From contig NZ_CP030771.1 of NCBI RefSeq assembly GCF_006088715.1, positions 9,546,001 through 9,610,000 of the forward strand: a DNA stretch of 64,000 nt. The letters run 5' to 3'. This DNA comes from Streptomyces sp. YIM 121038 (GTDB lineage: Bacteria > Actinomycetota > Actinomycetes > Streptomycetales > Streptomycetaceae). The notes beneath the pieces were generated by a model. The model was not told the origin of the DNA and did no database searches. It saw nothing but the letters and a program-made list of their open reading frames with translations. This document shows positions 8,204 to 16,485 of the stretch, in pieces (the first letter of the stretch is position 1; every line of letters starts with the position of its first letter). The position numbers and the translations under genes were made by a program.

Positions 8204-8236
8204 GATGCCCGACCGTGGAGAACACGGTCGGGCATC
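8204..8236. terminator. bidirectional terminator hairpin
   Basis: Perfect 14-bp arms 8204-8217 and 8223-8236 flank a GAGAA loop, 25 nt beyond the end of the snapalysin gene on the minus strand and downstream of the + strand operon. Confidence 0.7.
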
Positions 8237-8260
8237 GTCGCGCCGGGACCGTGCCGGGAG

Positions 8261-8842
8261 CTACCGCGCGTCGACCAGGACGCGGCCGTCGGTGGGCGTG
8301 TGCGCTGCCGCGCCGCTGCGGTACGCGGCTTCGACCCGAGCCTGTTCGGCGGCGTCGGGAACCGCGTTCTTGCAGGAGACCCCGCCGGTGGAGCCCGACA
8401 TCAACTGGGAGCACGGGCCGGGCTTGGTGTCGGGAAGGCCCAGGTTGTGGCCGATCTCATGGGCGGCGATACGGGTCTTGTCGTAGCCCTGGGTGACGGC
8501 TTCCTGGCCGAGTTGGACGACGCCACGGCCGCCGGGGCGGACCGGTCCGAGGGTGGCCTGCGGCCAGCCGCTGGTGGCCACGATCTGGATCTCGGCACGG
8601 GTGCCGGGTGCGGCCTTGACCAGTTTGACGTTGTCGACGTTCGTGTTCCAGGAGGCGACTCCGGCCGTGATCGCGGCCTCCCAGCCGGCGGCCCGGGTGT
8701 CGTCGTAGCGGAGCGTCACCACGGCGGACGCCTTGCTCGTGCGGGCGGGCTCCGGTGTCGCCAGGGCGTGCGCCGTCGGTAACGCCGTGAGGACGACCGC
8801 CGCCGCGGTGCCGGCTATTCCCAGCCGTATGTAATGCCGCAT
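8261..8842 (-). CDS. snpA: snapalysin-type secreted zinc metalloprotease (family M7)
   Basis: A 193-residue preproenzyme. A Sec signal (about residues 1-27, ending PTAHALA) precedes the M7 catalytic domain. The zinc site is AAHEIGHNLGLPDTKPG: H128, E129 and H132 with D138 as third ligand, the HExxHxxGxxD pattern unique to snapalysins. A downstream CSQLMSGSTGGVSC supplies the conserved Met-turn and disulfide Cys. The ATG at 8842 has AAGGGA upstream. Snapalysin genes are often divergent from a LysR activator; here the upstream neighbour is instead a TetR gene on the same strand, 283 bp away. The enzyme acts outside the cell on proteins. Confidence 0.92.
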   Translation of the reverse strand: MRHYIRLGIAGTAAAVVLTALPTAHALATPEPARTSKASAVVTLRYDDTRAAGWEAAITAGVASWNTNVDNVKLVKAAPGTRAEIQIVATSGWPQATLGPVRPGGRGVVQLGQEAVTQGYDKTRIAAHEIGHNLGLPDTKPGPCSQLMSGSTGGVSCKNAVPDAAEQARVEAAYRSGAAAHTPTDGRVLVDAR

Positions 8843-9125
8843 TGCTGTCCCTTCATTCGTGAGGCCGGCTCCCTCGGGAGCCGGAACTGTGGGGGGTGTG
8901 GACAGGCTGTACGCGGTGTTGATGGCAAGGGGTGGGTCAGCGACGGACGCCGTCTGGGGTGCATCCGATCGGGGGGCCGGACATGCGCCGCTCCCTTCCA
9001 CGCCACCGGACTTCGCCCGAGACGGTACAGCGCTGAGCGCGCTCGCAACAGCAGTCACAGGCATGTGAAATTCCGCAGGGCACCCCCCCAACTCCGCACC
9101 GGCGCCCGGGAAGCGCGGTTTCACG

Positions 9126-9734
9126 TCACGCGTGCGGGGCCCGCTCGGTGAGGGCGAGCACCGCGTCGAGCAGGGTGGCGGTCAGGGCGGGGAGCCGGTC
9201 GGGGGACTCGGAGAGCAGGAACAGCCAGGCGAAGACGGGGCCGACCACGAGGGCGTTGAGGGCGGCCGGGTCGGGGCGGGCGGCGAGTTCGCCGCGCGCG
9301 GCCGCGCGGTCCAGGATCTTCGTGAGGGTGCGGCGCTGGGCTCCCAGGTACTTCTCGTCGAACCTCTCGCGCAGGACGGGATCGGCGTGGAGGTCGGCGA
9401 GGAGGCCGGGAACCGTCCCCTGCGGCGGAGCGGTCATGGCGTCCGCGACCTCGTCGAGCACGGCGGCCAGGTCGGCGCGGAGGGAACCGCGGTCGGGTGC
9501 CACGGCCAGGAACTGGTCCGGCAGCAGCACGTCGAAGATCATTTCTTGTTTGGTGGCGTGGCGGCGGTAGATCGCCGCTTTGCCCACCCCGGCCCGCGCG
9601 GCCACCTCGGCCATCGTGAGCCGCATGTACCCCACCTCGCCCAGGAGTTGAAGGACGGCGGGGGCGATGGCGTCGTCGACGCGGCTGTCCCGGGGGCGGC
9701 CCCCCGGGTTGCGGGCTTGCTTTCGGGCGGACAT
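9126..9734 (-). CDS. TetR family transcriptional regulator
   Basis: A 202-residue protein. An N-terminal helix-turn-helix at about residues 33-65 (LTMAEVAARAGVGKAAIYRR) is followed by HATKQEMIFDVL and a helical ligand-binding domain of the TetR_C type. The ATG at 9734 (MSARKQ) is chosen because the longer frame upstream runs through the AT-rich promoter. An inverted repeat GGAACCA-N16-TGGTTCC lies 14 nt upstream, in the intergenic region shared with the divergent DUF2867 gene, so it very likely represses that gene and itself. Confidence 0.9.
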   Translation of the reverse strand: MSARKQARNPGGRPRDSRVDDAIAPAVLQLLGEVGYMRLTMAEVAARAGVGKAAIYRRHATKQEMIFDVLLPDQFLAVAPDRGSLRADLAAVLDEVADAMTAPPQGTVPGLLADLHADPVLRERFDEKYLGAQRRTLTKILDRAAARGELAARPDPAALNALVVGPVFAWLFLLSESPDRLPALTATLLDAVLALTERAPHA

Positions 9735-9747
9735 GAGCGCATCATAC

Positions 9748-9777
9748 GGAACCAGTAGTAACGATACCAGTGGTTCC
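9748..9777. promoter_or_regulatory. inverted repeat operator between TetR and DUF2867 genes
   Basis: Perfect 7-bp arms GGAACCA (9748-9754) and TGGTTCC (9771-9777) flank an AT-rich 16-bp spacer that contains GTAACGATAC, a likely promoter core. Position and symmetry fit a TetR operator. Confidence 0.6.
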
Positions 9778-9877
9778 GGAACTGACGGATCCATTTCTTC
9801 GGTACGGGATGACCGGCGGCGCCGTCCTCGCGTCCCCGTGCCACCGACAGGGCACACCGGCTGGGAAGGAATGACCG

Positions 9878-10495
9878 ATGCGCATCCCGAAAGCCACTCA
9901 CATCGCACAGCCGTGGCGGATACACGAGTTCGCCGAGGACTTCCGGATCGAGGACGTGTGGTCCTTCCGCGCGCCCGACGCCGGTCCCGACGACTTCCCC
10001 GTGATGGTCAAGGCGCTGAAGACGGCGTACGACATCCGGGAGGAGCCCGCCGCGGTCCGGTTCCTGTTCGCGGTGCGCTGGAAGCTCGGCGGCCTGCTCG
10101 GCTGGGACTCCGAGCGGGCGGGCGTGGGCGGCCGGGTCGCCTCGCTGAGGGACCGCCTCCCGCCTGACCTGGCCCGGACCGCGAGCGACGCGGTCCCCTG
10201 CACCGACCCGTTCTCCGAGGTGTACCAGCTCGACAACGAGGCGGCCCGTGAACTGGGCAACAAGACCGTCCACGCCATCATGCACGTGGGCTGGGTGCGG
10301 ACCGACGAGGGCGGATACGAGCTGCGCATGGCGGCCCTGGTCAAGCCGAACGGGCGGTTCGGGCGGATCTACATGGCCTGCATCCTGCCGTTCCGCTACC
10401 TCATCGTCTATCCGGTGCTGACCCGTCAATGGGAACGCGCCTGGCTCGACCACGGCCGCCCGAACCGGCGCGGCTGGTCCGTCGGCCCGGACTGA
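9878..10495 (+). CDS. DUF2867 domain-containing protein
   Basis: A 205-residue protein, starting MRIPKATHIAQPWRIHEFAE, with the DUF2867 signature of a mid-protein TVHAIMHVGWVRTDEGGYEL and a C-terminal hydrophobic GRIYMACILPFRYLIVYPVL. DUF2867 proteins belong to a helix-grip/SRPBCC-like group of unknown role, often next to TetR regulators. Here the gene is divergent from a TetR gene with a shared operator, so it is probably induced by that regulator's ligand. Confidence 0.8.
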   Translation: MRIPKATHIAQPWRIHEFAEDFRIEDVWSFRAPDAGPDDFPVMVKALKTAYDIREEPAAVRFLFAVRWKLGGLLGWDSERAGVGGRVASLRDRLPPDLARTASDAVPCTDPFSEVYQLDNEAARELGNKTVHAIMHVGWVRTDEGGYELRMAALVKPNGRFGRIYMACILPFRYLIVYPVLTRQWERAWLDHGRPNRRGWSVGPD

Positions 10496-10528
10496 CGCGC
10501 GGTGCGGCCGCGTCGGCCGAAGGGGGCC

Positions 10529-12067
10529 TCAGGCCGGGTGCTGCTCCAGGACCGTGGCCACGGTGTCCGCGTCCGCCGGCTGCTTGTCCTCGCGGTACCG
10601 GACGACCCGGGCGAACCGCAGCGTGACGCCGGCCGGATAGCGCGAGGACTTCTGCAGGCCGTCGTACGCGATCTCCACGACCAGTTCGGGGCGGACGGTC
10701 ACGACGGAACCGTCGTCGCTGACGGCCAGTTCCCGCAGGCGCCCGGTCTGCCAGGCGAGCATCGCGTCCGTCATGCCCTTGAAGGTCTTGCCGAGCATGG
10801 CGAACGTGCCGTCGGGGCGGCGGGCGCCCAGATGGAGGTTGGAGAGCTTGCCGGTGCGCCGCCCGTGGCCCCACTCGGCGGCCAGGACCACCAGGTCGAG
10901 GGTGTGCACGGGCTTCACCTTCAGCCACGCGGCGCCGCGGCGGCCCGCGCTGTAGGGGGCGTCCAGGCCCTTGAGGACGACGCCCTCGTGGCCGCGCGCG
11001 AGGGTGGCGGCGAAGAAGTCGTCGGCGGCGCGGCGGGCCGCCTCGTCCGCCGGGTCCTCGACGGTGAGGCGGCGCACCCGCATCGGTGCGGGCACGAGCC
11101 GGGCGAGCACCGTGTGCCGCTCCCGCAGGGGGAGTTCGAGGAGGTCCTGGCCGTCGACGGACAGCGCGTCGAAGAAGACCGGGGACAGGGGCACTTCCGC
11201 CGCCGCGGCGGCCACGTCGAGACGGGAGCCGACTCGGCCGGCGATCTCCTGGAACGACCGGGGCCGCCCGCCCGCGTCGAGCGCGATGACCTCGCCGTCG
11301 AGAATGAACCGCGCACCCGGCAACTCGCCCGCGAGGGCCGTCAGCTCGGGCAGCCGGTCCGTGATGTCGTCCAGGGTGCGCGTATAGACGCGTACGCCGT
11401 CGGCGTCGCGGTGCACCTGGACGCGGATGCCGTCGAGCTTCTCCTCGACCGCGCACGGCCCGAGCTTGTCGATCCCCTCGCCGACGGACGGCGCGCTGTG
11501 CGCGAGCATCGGCTGGACGGGGCGGCCGACGGTGAGCCGGAAGTCCGCGAGGGCGTCCACCCCGCCGTCGAGCACCGCCCGGGCGACGGGGGTGAGGCCG
11601 CCCGCCAGCATCACGGCCCGCCGCACCTCGGCTGCCGGGGCTCCGGTGGCCCGCGCGAGCCCCTCCACGGCGACCGCGTCGAGGGCGCCCTGGCGTACCT
11701 CGCCGGTGAGCAGGCCGAACAGCAGCTTCTGCTCGTCCGCCGTGGCCGCGCCCAGCAACTCCTGGACCAGTCGGCGCCGTTCCGCCTGTGCTCCGGTGCC
11801 CGCGACGGCGGCCAGGGCGGTGAGCGCCGCGTCCACGTCCGCCACCGTGAGCGTCGGCTCGGCCGCCGGGGCGACGGGATCCTTCAGCGCGTTCCAGCCC
11901 ACCCCGATCCGCCCCTGGGGGAGCCGTCCCGCCAGGTAAGGGATGACCAGGGGCCCGTCGGCGGGCCCGGCGGCCTGGAACAGGTCGGACAGCAGGGCGA
12001 CCTTCCGCGACCGCGCCGCCGTCGCGGCCACCTCCTTGGACACCTCCGCGACCCTGGCGAACAGCAT
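10529..12067 (-). CDS. ATP-dependent DNA ligase
   Basis: A 512-residue ligase with an N-terminal DNA-binding domain (about 1-175), the nucleotidyltransferase domain with motif I EEKLDGIRVQ (adenylated Lys K210), motif III FILDGEVIAL, motif IV EGVVLKGLDAPY and motif V AAWLKVKP, then an OB-fold. It seals nicks in duplex DNA using ATP. Length matches the stand-alone LigB-type ligase found in actinomycetes beside the essential NAD-dependent LigA. A TTG at 12082 is also in frame, but the ATG at 12067 (MLFARVAEV) matches the usual N-terminus. No other repair genes are adjacent. Confidence 0.93.
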   Translation of the reverse strand: MLFARVAEVSKEVAATAARSRKVALLSDLFQAAGPADGPLVIPYLAGRLPQGRIGVGWNALKDPVAPAAEPTLTVADVDAALTALAAVAGTGAQAERRRLVQELLGAATADEQKLLFGLLTGEVRQGALDAVAVEGLARATGAPAAEVRRAVMLAGGLTPVARAVLDGGVDALADFRLTVGRPVQPMLAHSAPSVGEGIDKLGPCAVEEKLDGIRVQVHRDADGVRVYTRTLDDITDRLPELTALAGELPGARFILDGEVIALDAGGRPRSFQEIAGRVGSRLDVAAAAAEVPLSPVFFDALSVDGQDLLELPLRERHTVLARLVPAPMRVRRLTVEDPADEAARRAADDFFAATLARGHEGVVLKGLDAPYSAGRRGAAWLKVKPVHTLDLVVLAAEWGHGRRTGKLSNLHLGARRPDGTFAMLGKTFKGMTDAMLAWQTGRLRELAVSDDGSVVTVRPELVVEIAYDGLQKSSRYPAGVTLRFARVVRYREDKQPADADTVATVLEQHPA

Positions 12068-12190
12068 GCGGCCATCCTGCAACGCGGGGCCTGATCCCGC
12101 ACGGCGGGCCGCACGGCGTCGCGCCCCGGCCGGGCGGCCCGTAGCGGTACGCGCCCGGCGGTCGGCCGAGTGCCCGGCCCGGTGCTCCGC

Positions 12191-13543
12191 TCAGCGCTCG
12201 ACGATGCCGCGCACCACGTCCAGGTCGACCAAGTCCTGCGGGCGAAGCCGCAGTTCGTCCGCGAGGCCGGGCGCGTCCGCGCGCGGACGCTTGAGGATGG
12301 CGGCCGCCGCCTCGGGCGCGATCACGGAGAAATAGCTGTCCGGGGTCGCCCAGGTGCGGCCGGGGGCGGCCAGGGCGAGCGCGCCGCCGGAGCCGCCCTC
12401 GCCGATGACCAGGCTGGTGACGGGGGTGCGGGCGGTGGCCACCGCCGCGAAGACGTCCGCGATCGCGGCGCCCGCCCCGGCGCGCTCGGCCTCGGCGTCG
12501 TTCGCCGCCCCGGGCGTGTCGATCAGGGTGAGCACGGGCACGCCGAGGCGGTCGGCCAGGCGGATGAGCCGGGCCGCGGTGCGGTACCCGGCGGGGCGTG
12601 TCGCCGTACCGCACTGGGCCGCGTACGCGACCGTCCGGCCGTCCCGCAGCCCGAACCCGCACCGCAGGCCCGCGTCCGTGCCGCCGCACCGGTCACCGCT
12701 GATCTCCTCCCGCGCGGAGAAGTACGCGTCGAGGTAGGCCTCCGCGCGCGGGCGCTCCGGAGCACGGGCCCGGAGCACCGCCTCCCAGCCCGTGCCGGAC
12801 GGCTGCGGGCGCCCGAGGGCGCGCGGCGGCGCGACGGGCCCCCGCGCGGGCGAGGTGAGCAGCCGCAGCCAGCGCCCCAGGCGCGTGCGCAGCTGCTCCC
12901 GCGGTACGACCGCGTCGACGGCGCCCGCCGCCAGCTGGGCCTCGGCGGTGTACGCCGCCGGGTCCGCGTCCGGCGGCCGGACCCGGGAGCCCGCGAAGCC
13001 CACCTGCGCGCCCGGCAGCGCGAGCACGAGGTCGGCGCCCGCGCCCAGGGTCGCCCAGCCGCCCCCTGTCGTCGGGTCGCGCACCACGGCGATCTGCGGC
13101 AACCCGGCCGCGCGGTTGAGTGCCGACTGGGCCGCCACGCGCTGGAGTTGGGACAGGGCCCGCAGGCCTTCCTGCATCCGGCTGCCGCCGGTCGCGACGA
13201 GCGAGACGAGCGGCAGCCGGTGCGTACGGGCCGCCGCGTACGCCGCCTCCAAGCGGTCGCCGGTCCGCTCGCCGAGCGAACCGCCCAGATAGCGGAACTC
13301 GAAGGAGACCAGGACGGCACGCACGCCCTCGACGACGGCCGTGCCGCACACCACGGACTCCGTCTCGCCGGTGCGCTCGTACGCCGCGGCGCGCGCGTCG
13401 TCGTATCCCGGCCAGGAGAGCGGTCCATCGGGCCGCGCCGCGCTCGGCGGCTCCGGGAGTTCGGTGAAGTCGGCGGTGACGGAGGCGATGGCCTCGCGTG
13501 CGGAGACGCGGTCGGCGGCGCGGTGCGCATGAGGTGAGGACAC
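12191..13543 (-). CDS. fused acetyl-CoA carboxylase carboxyltransferase (beta-alpha type)
   Basis: A 450-residue protein carries both halves of a carboxyltransferase. The N-terminal crotonase-like domain has EFRYLGGSLGERTGDRLEAA and VATGGSRMQEG (AccD-like); the C-terminal domain has TLIDTPGAANDAEAE and LVIGEGGSGGALAL (AccA-like). It would transfer CO2 from carboxybiotin to an acyl-CoA. The four-Cys zinc ribbon at the AccD N-terminus is absent. GTG at 13543 is preceded by AGGAG, and the longer frame upstream has no support. No biotin carboxylase or carrier gene is nearby, so partners must be encoded elsewhere. Confidence 0.88.
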   Translation of the reverse strand: MSSPHAHRAADRVSAREAIASVTADFTELPEPPSAARPDGPLSWPGYDDARAAAYERTGETESVVCGTAVVEGVRAVLVSFEFRYLGGSLGERTGDRLEAAYAAARTHRLPLVSLVATGGSRMQEGLRALSQLQRVAAQSALNRAAGLPQIAVVRDPTTGGGWATLGAGADLVLALPGAQVGFAGSRVRPPDADPAAYTAEAQLAAGAVDAVVPREQLRTRLGRWLRLLTSPARGPVAPPRALGRPQPSGTGWEAVLRARAPERPRAEAYLDAYFSAREEISGDRCGGTDAGLRCGFGLRDGRTVAYAAQCGTATRPAGYRTAARLIRLADRLGVPVLTLIDTPGAANDAEAERAGAGAAIADVFAAVATARTPVTSLVIGEGGSGGALALAAPGRTWATPDSYFSVIAPEAAAAILKRPRADAPGLADELRLRPQDLVDLDVVRGIVER

Positions 13544-13689
13544 GCCTCGTACTCCTACCCTGCTCCGTCCCGTTCCGTCGAGCACCGGCCGGTCGGTACG
13601 CCGTCGGCATCCCAGCCGCACCAATCCGGCCGGGTGGCCGTGACGAACCCCCTGTGTCCATCCAGACAATGGGACGAGGGAGTCAGCCC

Positions 13690-13923
13690 ATGCAGCAGAG
13701 CAACACCACCACCAAGCCGGGCCGCAGGCGGGCCGGGCGGTTCGCCGTCGCCGTCGCGGCGGTCGGGGTCCTCGTGGGCGGCGGCATCGCCGCGGCGGGC
13801 TCGGCCAGCGCCTCCACCTTCTGCGGAGCGACGGGGGACGGTGGCTACGGGTGCGTGATCGACCAGGGGGACGGGACGTTCAAGATGGTCAACAGCAACG
13901 GGGACATCGTCTACAACTGGTGA
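13690..13923 (+). CDS. small secreted peptide precursor, two cysteines
   Basis: A 77-residue precursor. Residues 1-41 form a signal with an Arg-rich n-region (PGRRRAGRF) and a clear hydrophobic core (AVAVAAVGVLVGGGIAAAGS), ending SASA. The mature peptide is about 36 residues, STFCGATGDGGYGCVIDQGD followed by a Thr/Asn-rich end closing in YNW. The two Cys, 10 apart, could form one disulfide. A GAGGGAG ribosome site precedes the ATG. It stands between two minus-strand genes and ends at a terminator. No family is recognised. Confidence 0.65.
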   Translation: MQQSNTTTKPGRRRAGRFAVAVAAVGVLVGGGIAAAGSASASTFCGATGDGGYGCVIDQGDGTFKMVNSNGDIVYNW

Positions 13924-13981
13924 CGCCGTACGGCTGGGACCTGACGCCTGGTGCCTGACGCCGGGCGTCCGACCTGAGGGC

Positions 13982-14023
13982 GGGCGGACCACGACCGGCT
14001 TGTGTGCCGGTGCGGGTCCGCCC
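13982..14023. terminator. branched terminator hairpin between convergent genes
   Basis: Outer arms GGGCGGACC (13982-13990) and GGTCCGCCC (14015-14023) enclose an inner stem ACCGGC/GCCGGT (13994-13999, 14006-14011). It lies between the ends of the small peptide gene and the membrane sigma-factor gene. Confidence 0.6.
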
Positions 14024-14054
14024 GTCCGTGCGACCGCCGGGCCGCACGCGCCTT

Positions 14055-15782
14055 CTAGGGGCGGTGGCAGATGTAAAGAGGGCCCGCCCAGTGCTCGCAG
14101 ACCGGGCCGGTGGTGGGCGCCGGTGTCGGCTCGGGGGGAGTGGTGGGCTCGACCGGGGTCGGCGTCGGAGTCGGTGTGGGCTCCGGGGGCAGGGTGGGTG
14201 TGGGCGTCGGGGTGGGTGTGGGTATGGGCTCCGGGGGTTGCGTGGGGGTCGGCGTCGGGGTGGGTGTGGGCGTAGGCGACGGCGAGGGAGGCTCTGTCGG
14301 GGTCGGGGTCGGGGCCGGGGTGGGAGTGGGCGTCGGTGTTGGAGCCAGCGCTGGCGTCGGTGTCGGAGGCAGCGGCGGCGTTGGCGTCGGAGCCAGCGGC
14401 GGCTCCGGCGGGCGCGGCGGCTGCGGTCGCGTCACAGGCGGGACAGGCTGCGGCGGCTCCGGCCGCGCGGCCGGAACCGGGGCCGGGCCCTGGGGCTGCT
14501 CGGCGGGCCGGTCGGCGGGCCGCTCGGGCCGCGCCTGCGGAGGGACCGGCGCCTCGGGCCGCCCCGGTGCCGCGCCCCCTGGTGCGTTCGGCTTCGCCGC
14601 GGTACCCGGCCGGGGCTCGGGCACGGTGATGTCCGGCGCCCCGTCGGACGCCTTCTCCGGCTCCCCGACCGGCGCGTCCGCGGGACGGGACGCCGCGCCG
14701 CTCTCCGCCGTGACGGCGCGGGCGGGGGTCGCCGAGTGTCCCGGGCCGCTCAGGACCAGGCCCGCGGCGACGGCGGCCCCGGCCACCGTCGTGCCGACGG
14801 CCCCGACGACGGCCACGGGCAGCTTCCCGCCCGCCGTGAGGGCGTGGCGCAGGCCGTGCAGCAGCCCGCCGGAGCCGGGCGCGCTCCCGCCGGACGACGC
14901 GGCGGCCGCGGCCCCGGCGCCCGCTCCGGCCGCGAGCGGCGCCAGGAACTTGCCCGCGCCCCCGAGGACGAACAGGAGCAGGGCGGGCCCGACCAGGGCG
15001 GGCAGCCGGTGGTTGGCGCGGGTCAGCAGTGCGAGGCGGCCCCGGCAGTCGGGGCAGCCGTCGAGGTGGGCGACCAGCGTCTCGGACTGCCGGGGCGTGG
15101 CCTCGCCGCGCACGTGCGCGGGCATGCGGTCCCAGTGGGTCTCGCAGGCCGGGTTCTCGGGCGCACCGGGGTGGGCGCGCAGGAAGGCCTGGCGCATGCC
15201 CTCGCGGGCCCGGTGCAGCAGCACCGCCGTGGCGCCGCGGCCCGCGCCGATGCTCCGGCCGATCGCGTCGAGCGGCTGGCCCTCCGCCTCGGCGAGCCAC
15301 AGCGCCTTCACCCAGCGCTCGGGCAGCTGGCCCAGGACCCGCGTCAGCAGGTCGACGGAGGACACCCGGGCCGCCGGGTCGCCCTCGCCGTCGGCGACGG
15401 TGGTGACGTCGACGACCTCGGGCGCCCACGGGGCCTGCGGGTCGTGCGGGGTCTCCTTCGCGGCGGCCCGCCCGACCGACACCGCGAGGTGCCGCACGGT
15501 CGTCATGAGGTACGCCGCCACGTTCTCGATCTCGTGCCCGGCGGCCAGGCGCCGCCAGACGCGGAAGTGCGCCTCGGCGACCAGGTCGTCGGCGACCCAG
15601 GCGTTGCCGGTCAGTGAGCGCGCGTACGCGACGAGGCGCGGATGCTCGGCTTCGTAGACGCGCGCGTACGCGGCGGTCGCCGCCCCGGAGGCGGCGGGAA
15701 CGGCCTCGGGCGGGCCGTCGGCGGGGACCTCAGGGGGGACGTCGGCAGGGACGTCGGATATGACAGGACACTCCTGTCCCAC
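14055..15782 (-). CDS. ECF sigma factor fused to zinc-finger, membrane and Pro/Thr-rich wall domain
   Basis: A 575-residue multidomain protein. Residues about 40-105 are sigma region 2 ([20 protein letters not shown], then [16 protein letters not shown]). Residues about 145-205 are region 4 ([20 protein letters not shown], then [13 protein letters not shown]). Next is an anti-sigma-like zinc motif HLDGCPDC (H239, C243, C246), hydrophobic segments at about 260-295 and 321-345, and a long extracytoplasmic stalk of PTPTPT/PEP repeats (about 440-558) ending in a Cys-bounded tail [14 protein letters not shown]. Sigma and anti-sigma-like functions thus share one chain tethered to the membrane, so release by proteolysis may be needed. 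The GTG start overlaps an inverted repeat. Confidence 0.85.
   Translation of the reverse strand: MGQECPVISDVPADVPPEVPADGPPEAVPAASGAATAAYARVYEAEHPRLVAYARSLTGNAWVADDLVAEAHFRVWRRLAAGHEIENVAAYLMTTVRHLAVSVGRAAAKETPHDPQAPWAPEVVDVTTVADGEGDPAARVSSVDLLTRVLGQLPERWVKALWLAEAEGQPLDAIGRSIGAGRGATAVLLHRAREGMRQAFLRAHPGAPENPACETHWDRMPAHVRGEATPRQSETLVAHLDGCPDCRGRLALLTRANHRLPALVGPALLLFVLGGAGKFLAPLAAGAGAGAAAAASSGGSAPGSGGLLHGLRHALTAGGKLPVAVVGAVGTTVAGAAVAAGLVLSGPGHSATPARAVTAESGAASRPADAPVGEPEKASDGAPDITVPEPRPGTAAKPNAPGGAAPGRPEAPVPPQARPERPADRPAEQPQGPAPVPAARPEPPQPVPPVTRPQPPRPPEPPLAPTPTPPLPPTPTPALAPTPTPTPTPAPTPTPTEPPSPSPTPTPTPTPTPTQPPEPIPTPTPTPTPTLPPEPTPTPTPTPVEPTTPPEPTPAPTTGPVCEHWAGPLYICHRP
15762..15778. promoter_or_regulatory. 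inverted repeat at the translation start of the membrane sigma factor
   Basis: GACAGGA (15762-15768) and TCCTGTC (15772-15778) are perfect arms around CAC, within the first codons after the GTG. It could be an operator or an mRNA hairpin limiting translation. Confidence 0.35.
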
Positions 15783-15843
15783 TGCGGGGGTGGTGGGTGA
15801 GGTCGAAAGACTAGGTGAGAAATATCGGACATATCAGGGATAG

Positions 15844-15857
15844 GTGACGCAGGTCAC
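15844..15857. promoter_or_regulatory. Crp-like box upstream of the SsgA-like gene
   Basis: GTGACGCAGGTCAC fits the pattern GTG-N6-GNCAC described for Streptomyces Crp exactly. It lies 98 nt before the SsgA-like start and 62 nt upstream of the divergent sigma-factor start, so it could serve either gene. Confidence 0.45.
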
Positions 15858-15941
15858 AGTGAACTCTTCATGCACTCCCGTAATGAGGGCACCCGCTACC
15901 GGGTCGTAGGGGTAAGGAACCGGCAGAAGTGGAGCTCGACC

Positions 15942-16355
15942 ATGGCCGTCACGCTCGAACAGTCCGCCCGCGCTCGTCTGATCACCCCCGAGGGCCGTGA
16001 GCGTCCGATCTCCGTGACGTTGCGCTATGCGGCGAGCAATCCGCTGGCGGTGCAGGTGACCTTTCCGTCGGAGGTGTCCCTGGATGGCGCCGAGGTCACC
16101 TGGGTCTTCGCCCGCCGCCTGCTCGAGGACGGGCTGAGCGCCCCGGCGGGCACGGGGGACGTGCACGTCTGGCCCTGCGGGCGCGCGCGCACCGTCCTGG
16201 AGTTCCACGCCCCGCACGGCCTCGCGCTCGTGCAGTTCGACCGGGGCGCGCTGCGGCGCTTTCTGATGCGCACCTACGCCGTGGTGGGGGCGGAGGGCGA
16301 GGAGGTGGGGCTCGACCTGGACCGCGGTCTGACGGAACTCCTCGGCGGAGTCTGA
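15942..16355 (+). CDS. SsgA-like protein (SALP), sporulation/cell-division regulator
   Basis: A 137-residue protein with the SALP core: SVTLRYAASNPLAVQVTFPS, then WVFARRLLEDGL, GTGDVHVWPCGR and a late FLMRTYAVVGAEGEE. SALPs occur only in morphologically complex actinomycetes and steer septum placement and spore-wall remodelling through interactions with FtsZ-recruiting factors and autolysins. Length is close to that of SsgB, but the N-terminus differs, so I do not name a member. The ATG at 15942 has GGAG 7 nt upstream; the longer frame from 15870 is not needed. A Crp-like box and a terminator flank the gene, which is monocistronic. Confidence 0.9.
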   Translation: MAVTLEQSARARLITPEGRERPISVTLRYAASNPLAVQVTFPSEVSLDGAEVTWVFARRLLEDGLSAPAGTGDVHVWPCGRARTVLEFHAPHGLALVQFDRGALRRFLMRTYAVVGAEGEEVGLDLDRGLTELLGGV

Positions 16356-16358
16356 ACC

Positions 16359-16392
16359 GGCGGATCCCCTCCTGGACGCCGACGGATCCGCC
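16359..16392 (+). terminator. hairpin after the SsgA-like gene
   Basis: GGCGGATCC (16359-16367) pairs with GGATCCGCC (16384-16392), 4 nt after the stop codon. Confidence 0.5.
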
Positions 16393-16399
16393 CCCGGGT

Positions 16400-16418
16400 G
16401 TAGGTTAGGCTTGCCTAA
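16400..16418. promoter_or_regulatory. iron box (DmdR/IdeR-type) for the siderophore-interacting protein
   Basis: GTAGGTTAGGCTTGCCTAA matches the 19-bp consensus TTAGGTTAGGCTAACCTAA at 16 positions. It ends 67 nt before the downstream start codon, so that gene should be derepressed in low iron. Confidence 0.85.
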
Positions 16419-16485
16419 CTCGATCACGTGCGCGCGTTGTTCCACGTGAAACGGGCGTATCAGGATCTCAGGGGAGGAGACCGGG

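Noticed and set aside
14100..14430. Repetitive (GGTGTG/GTCGG)n tract, possible CRISPR or tandem repeat element
   Set aside because: The repeats are short, irregular and in frame as PTPT codons of the stalk; there are no unique spacers.
14004..15657. Two long + strand ORFs (537 and 515 codons) opposite the membrane sigma factor
   Set aside because: They are low-complexity Gly/Val/Arg shadows of the PT-repeat gene; the minus-strand frame has clear sigma domains.
15844..15857. GTGAC-GCAG-GTCAC read as a BldD box
   Set aside because: The centre is one base too short for the BldD pattern; the Crp pattern fits exactly.
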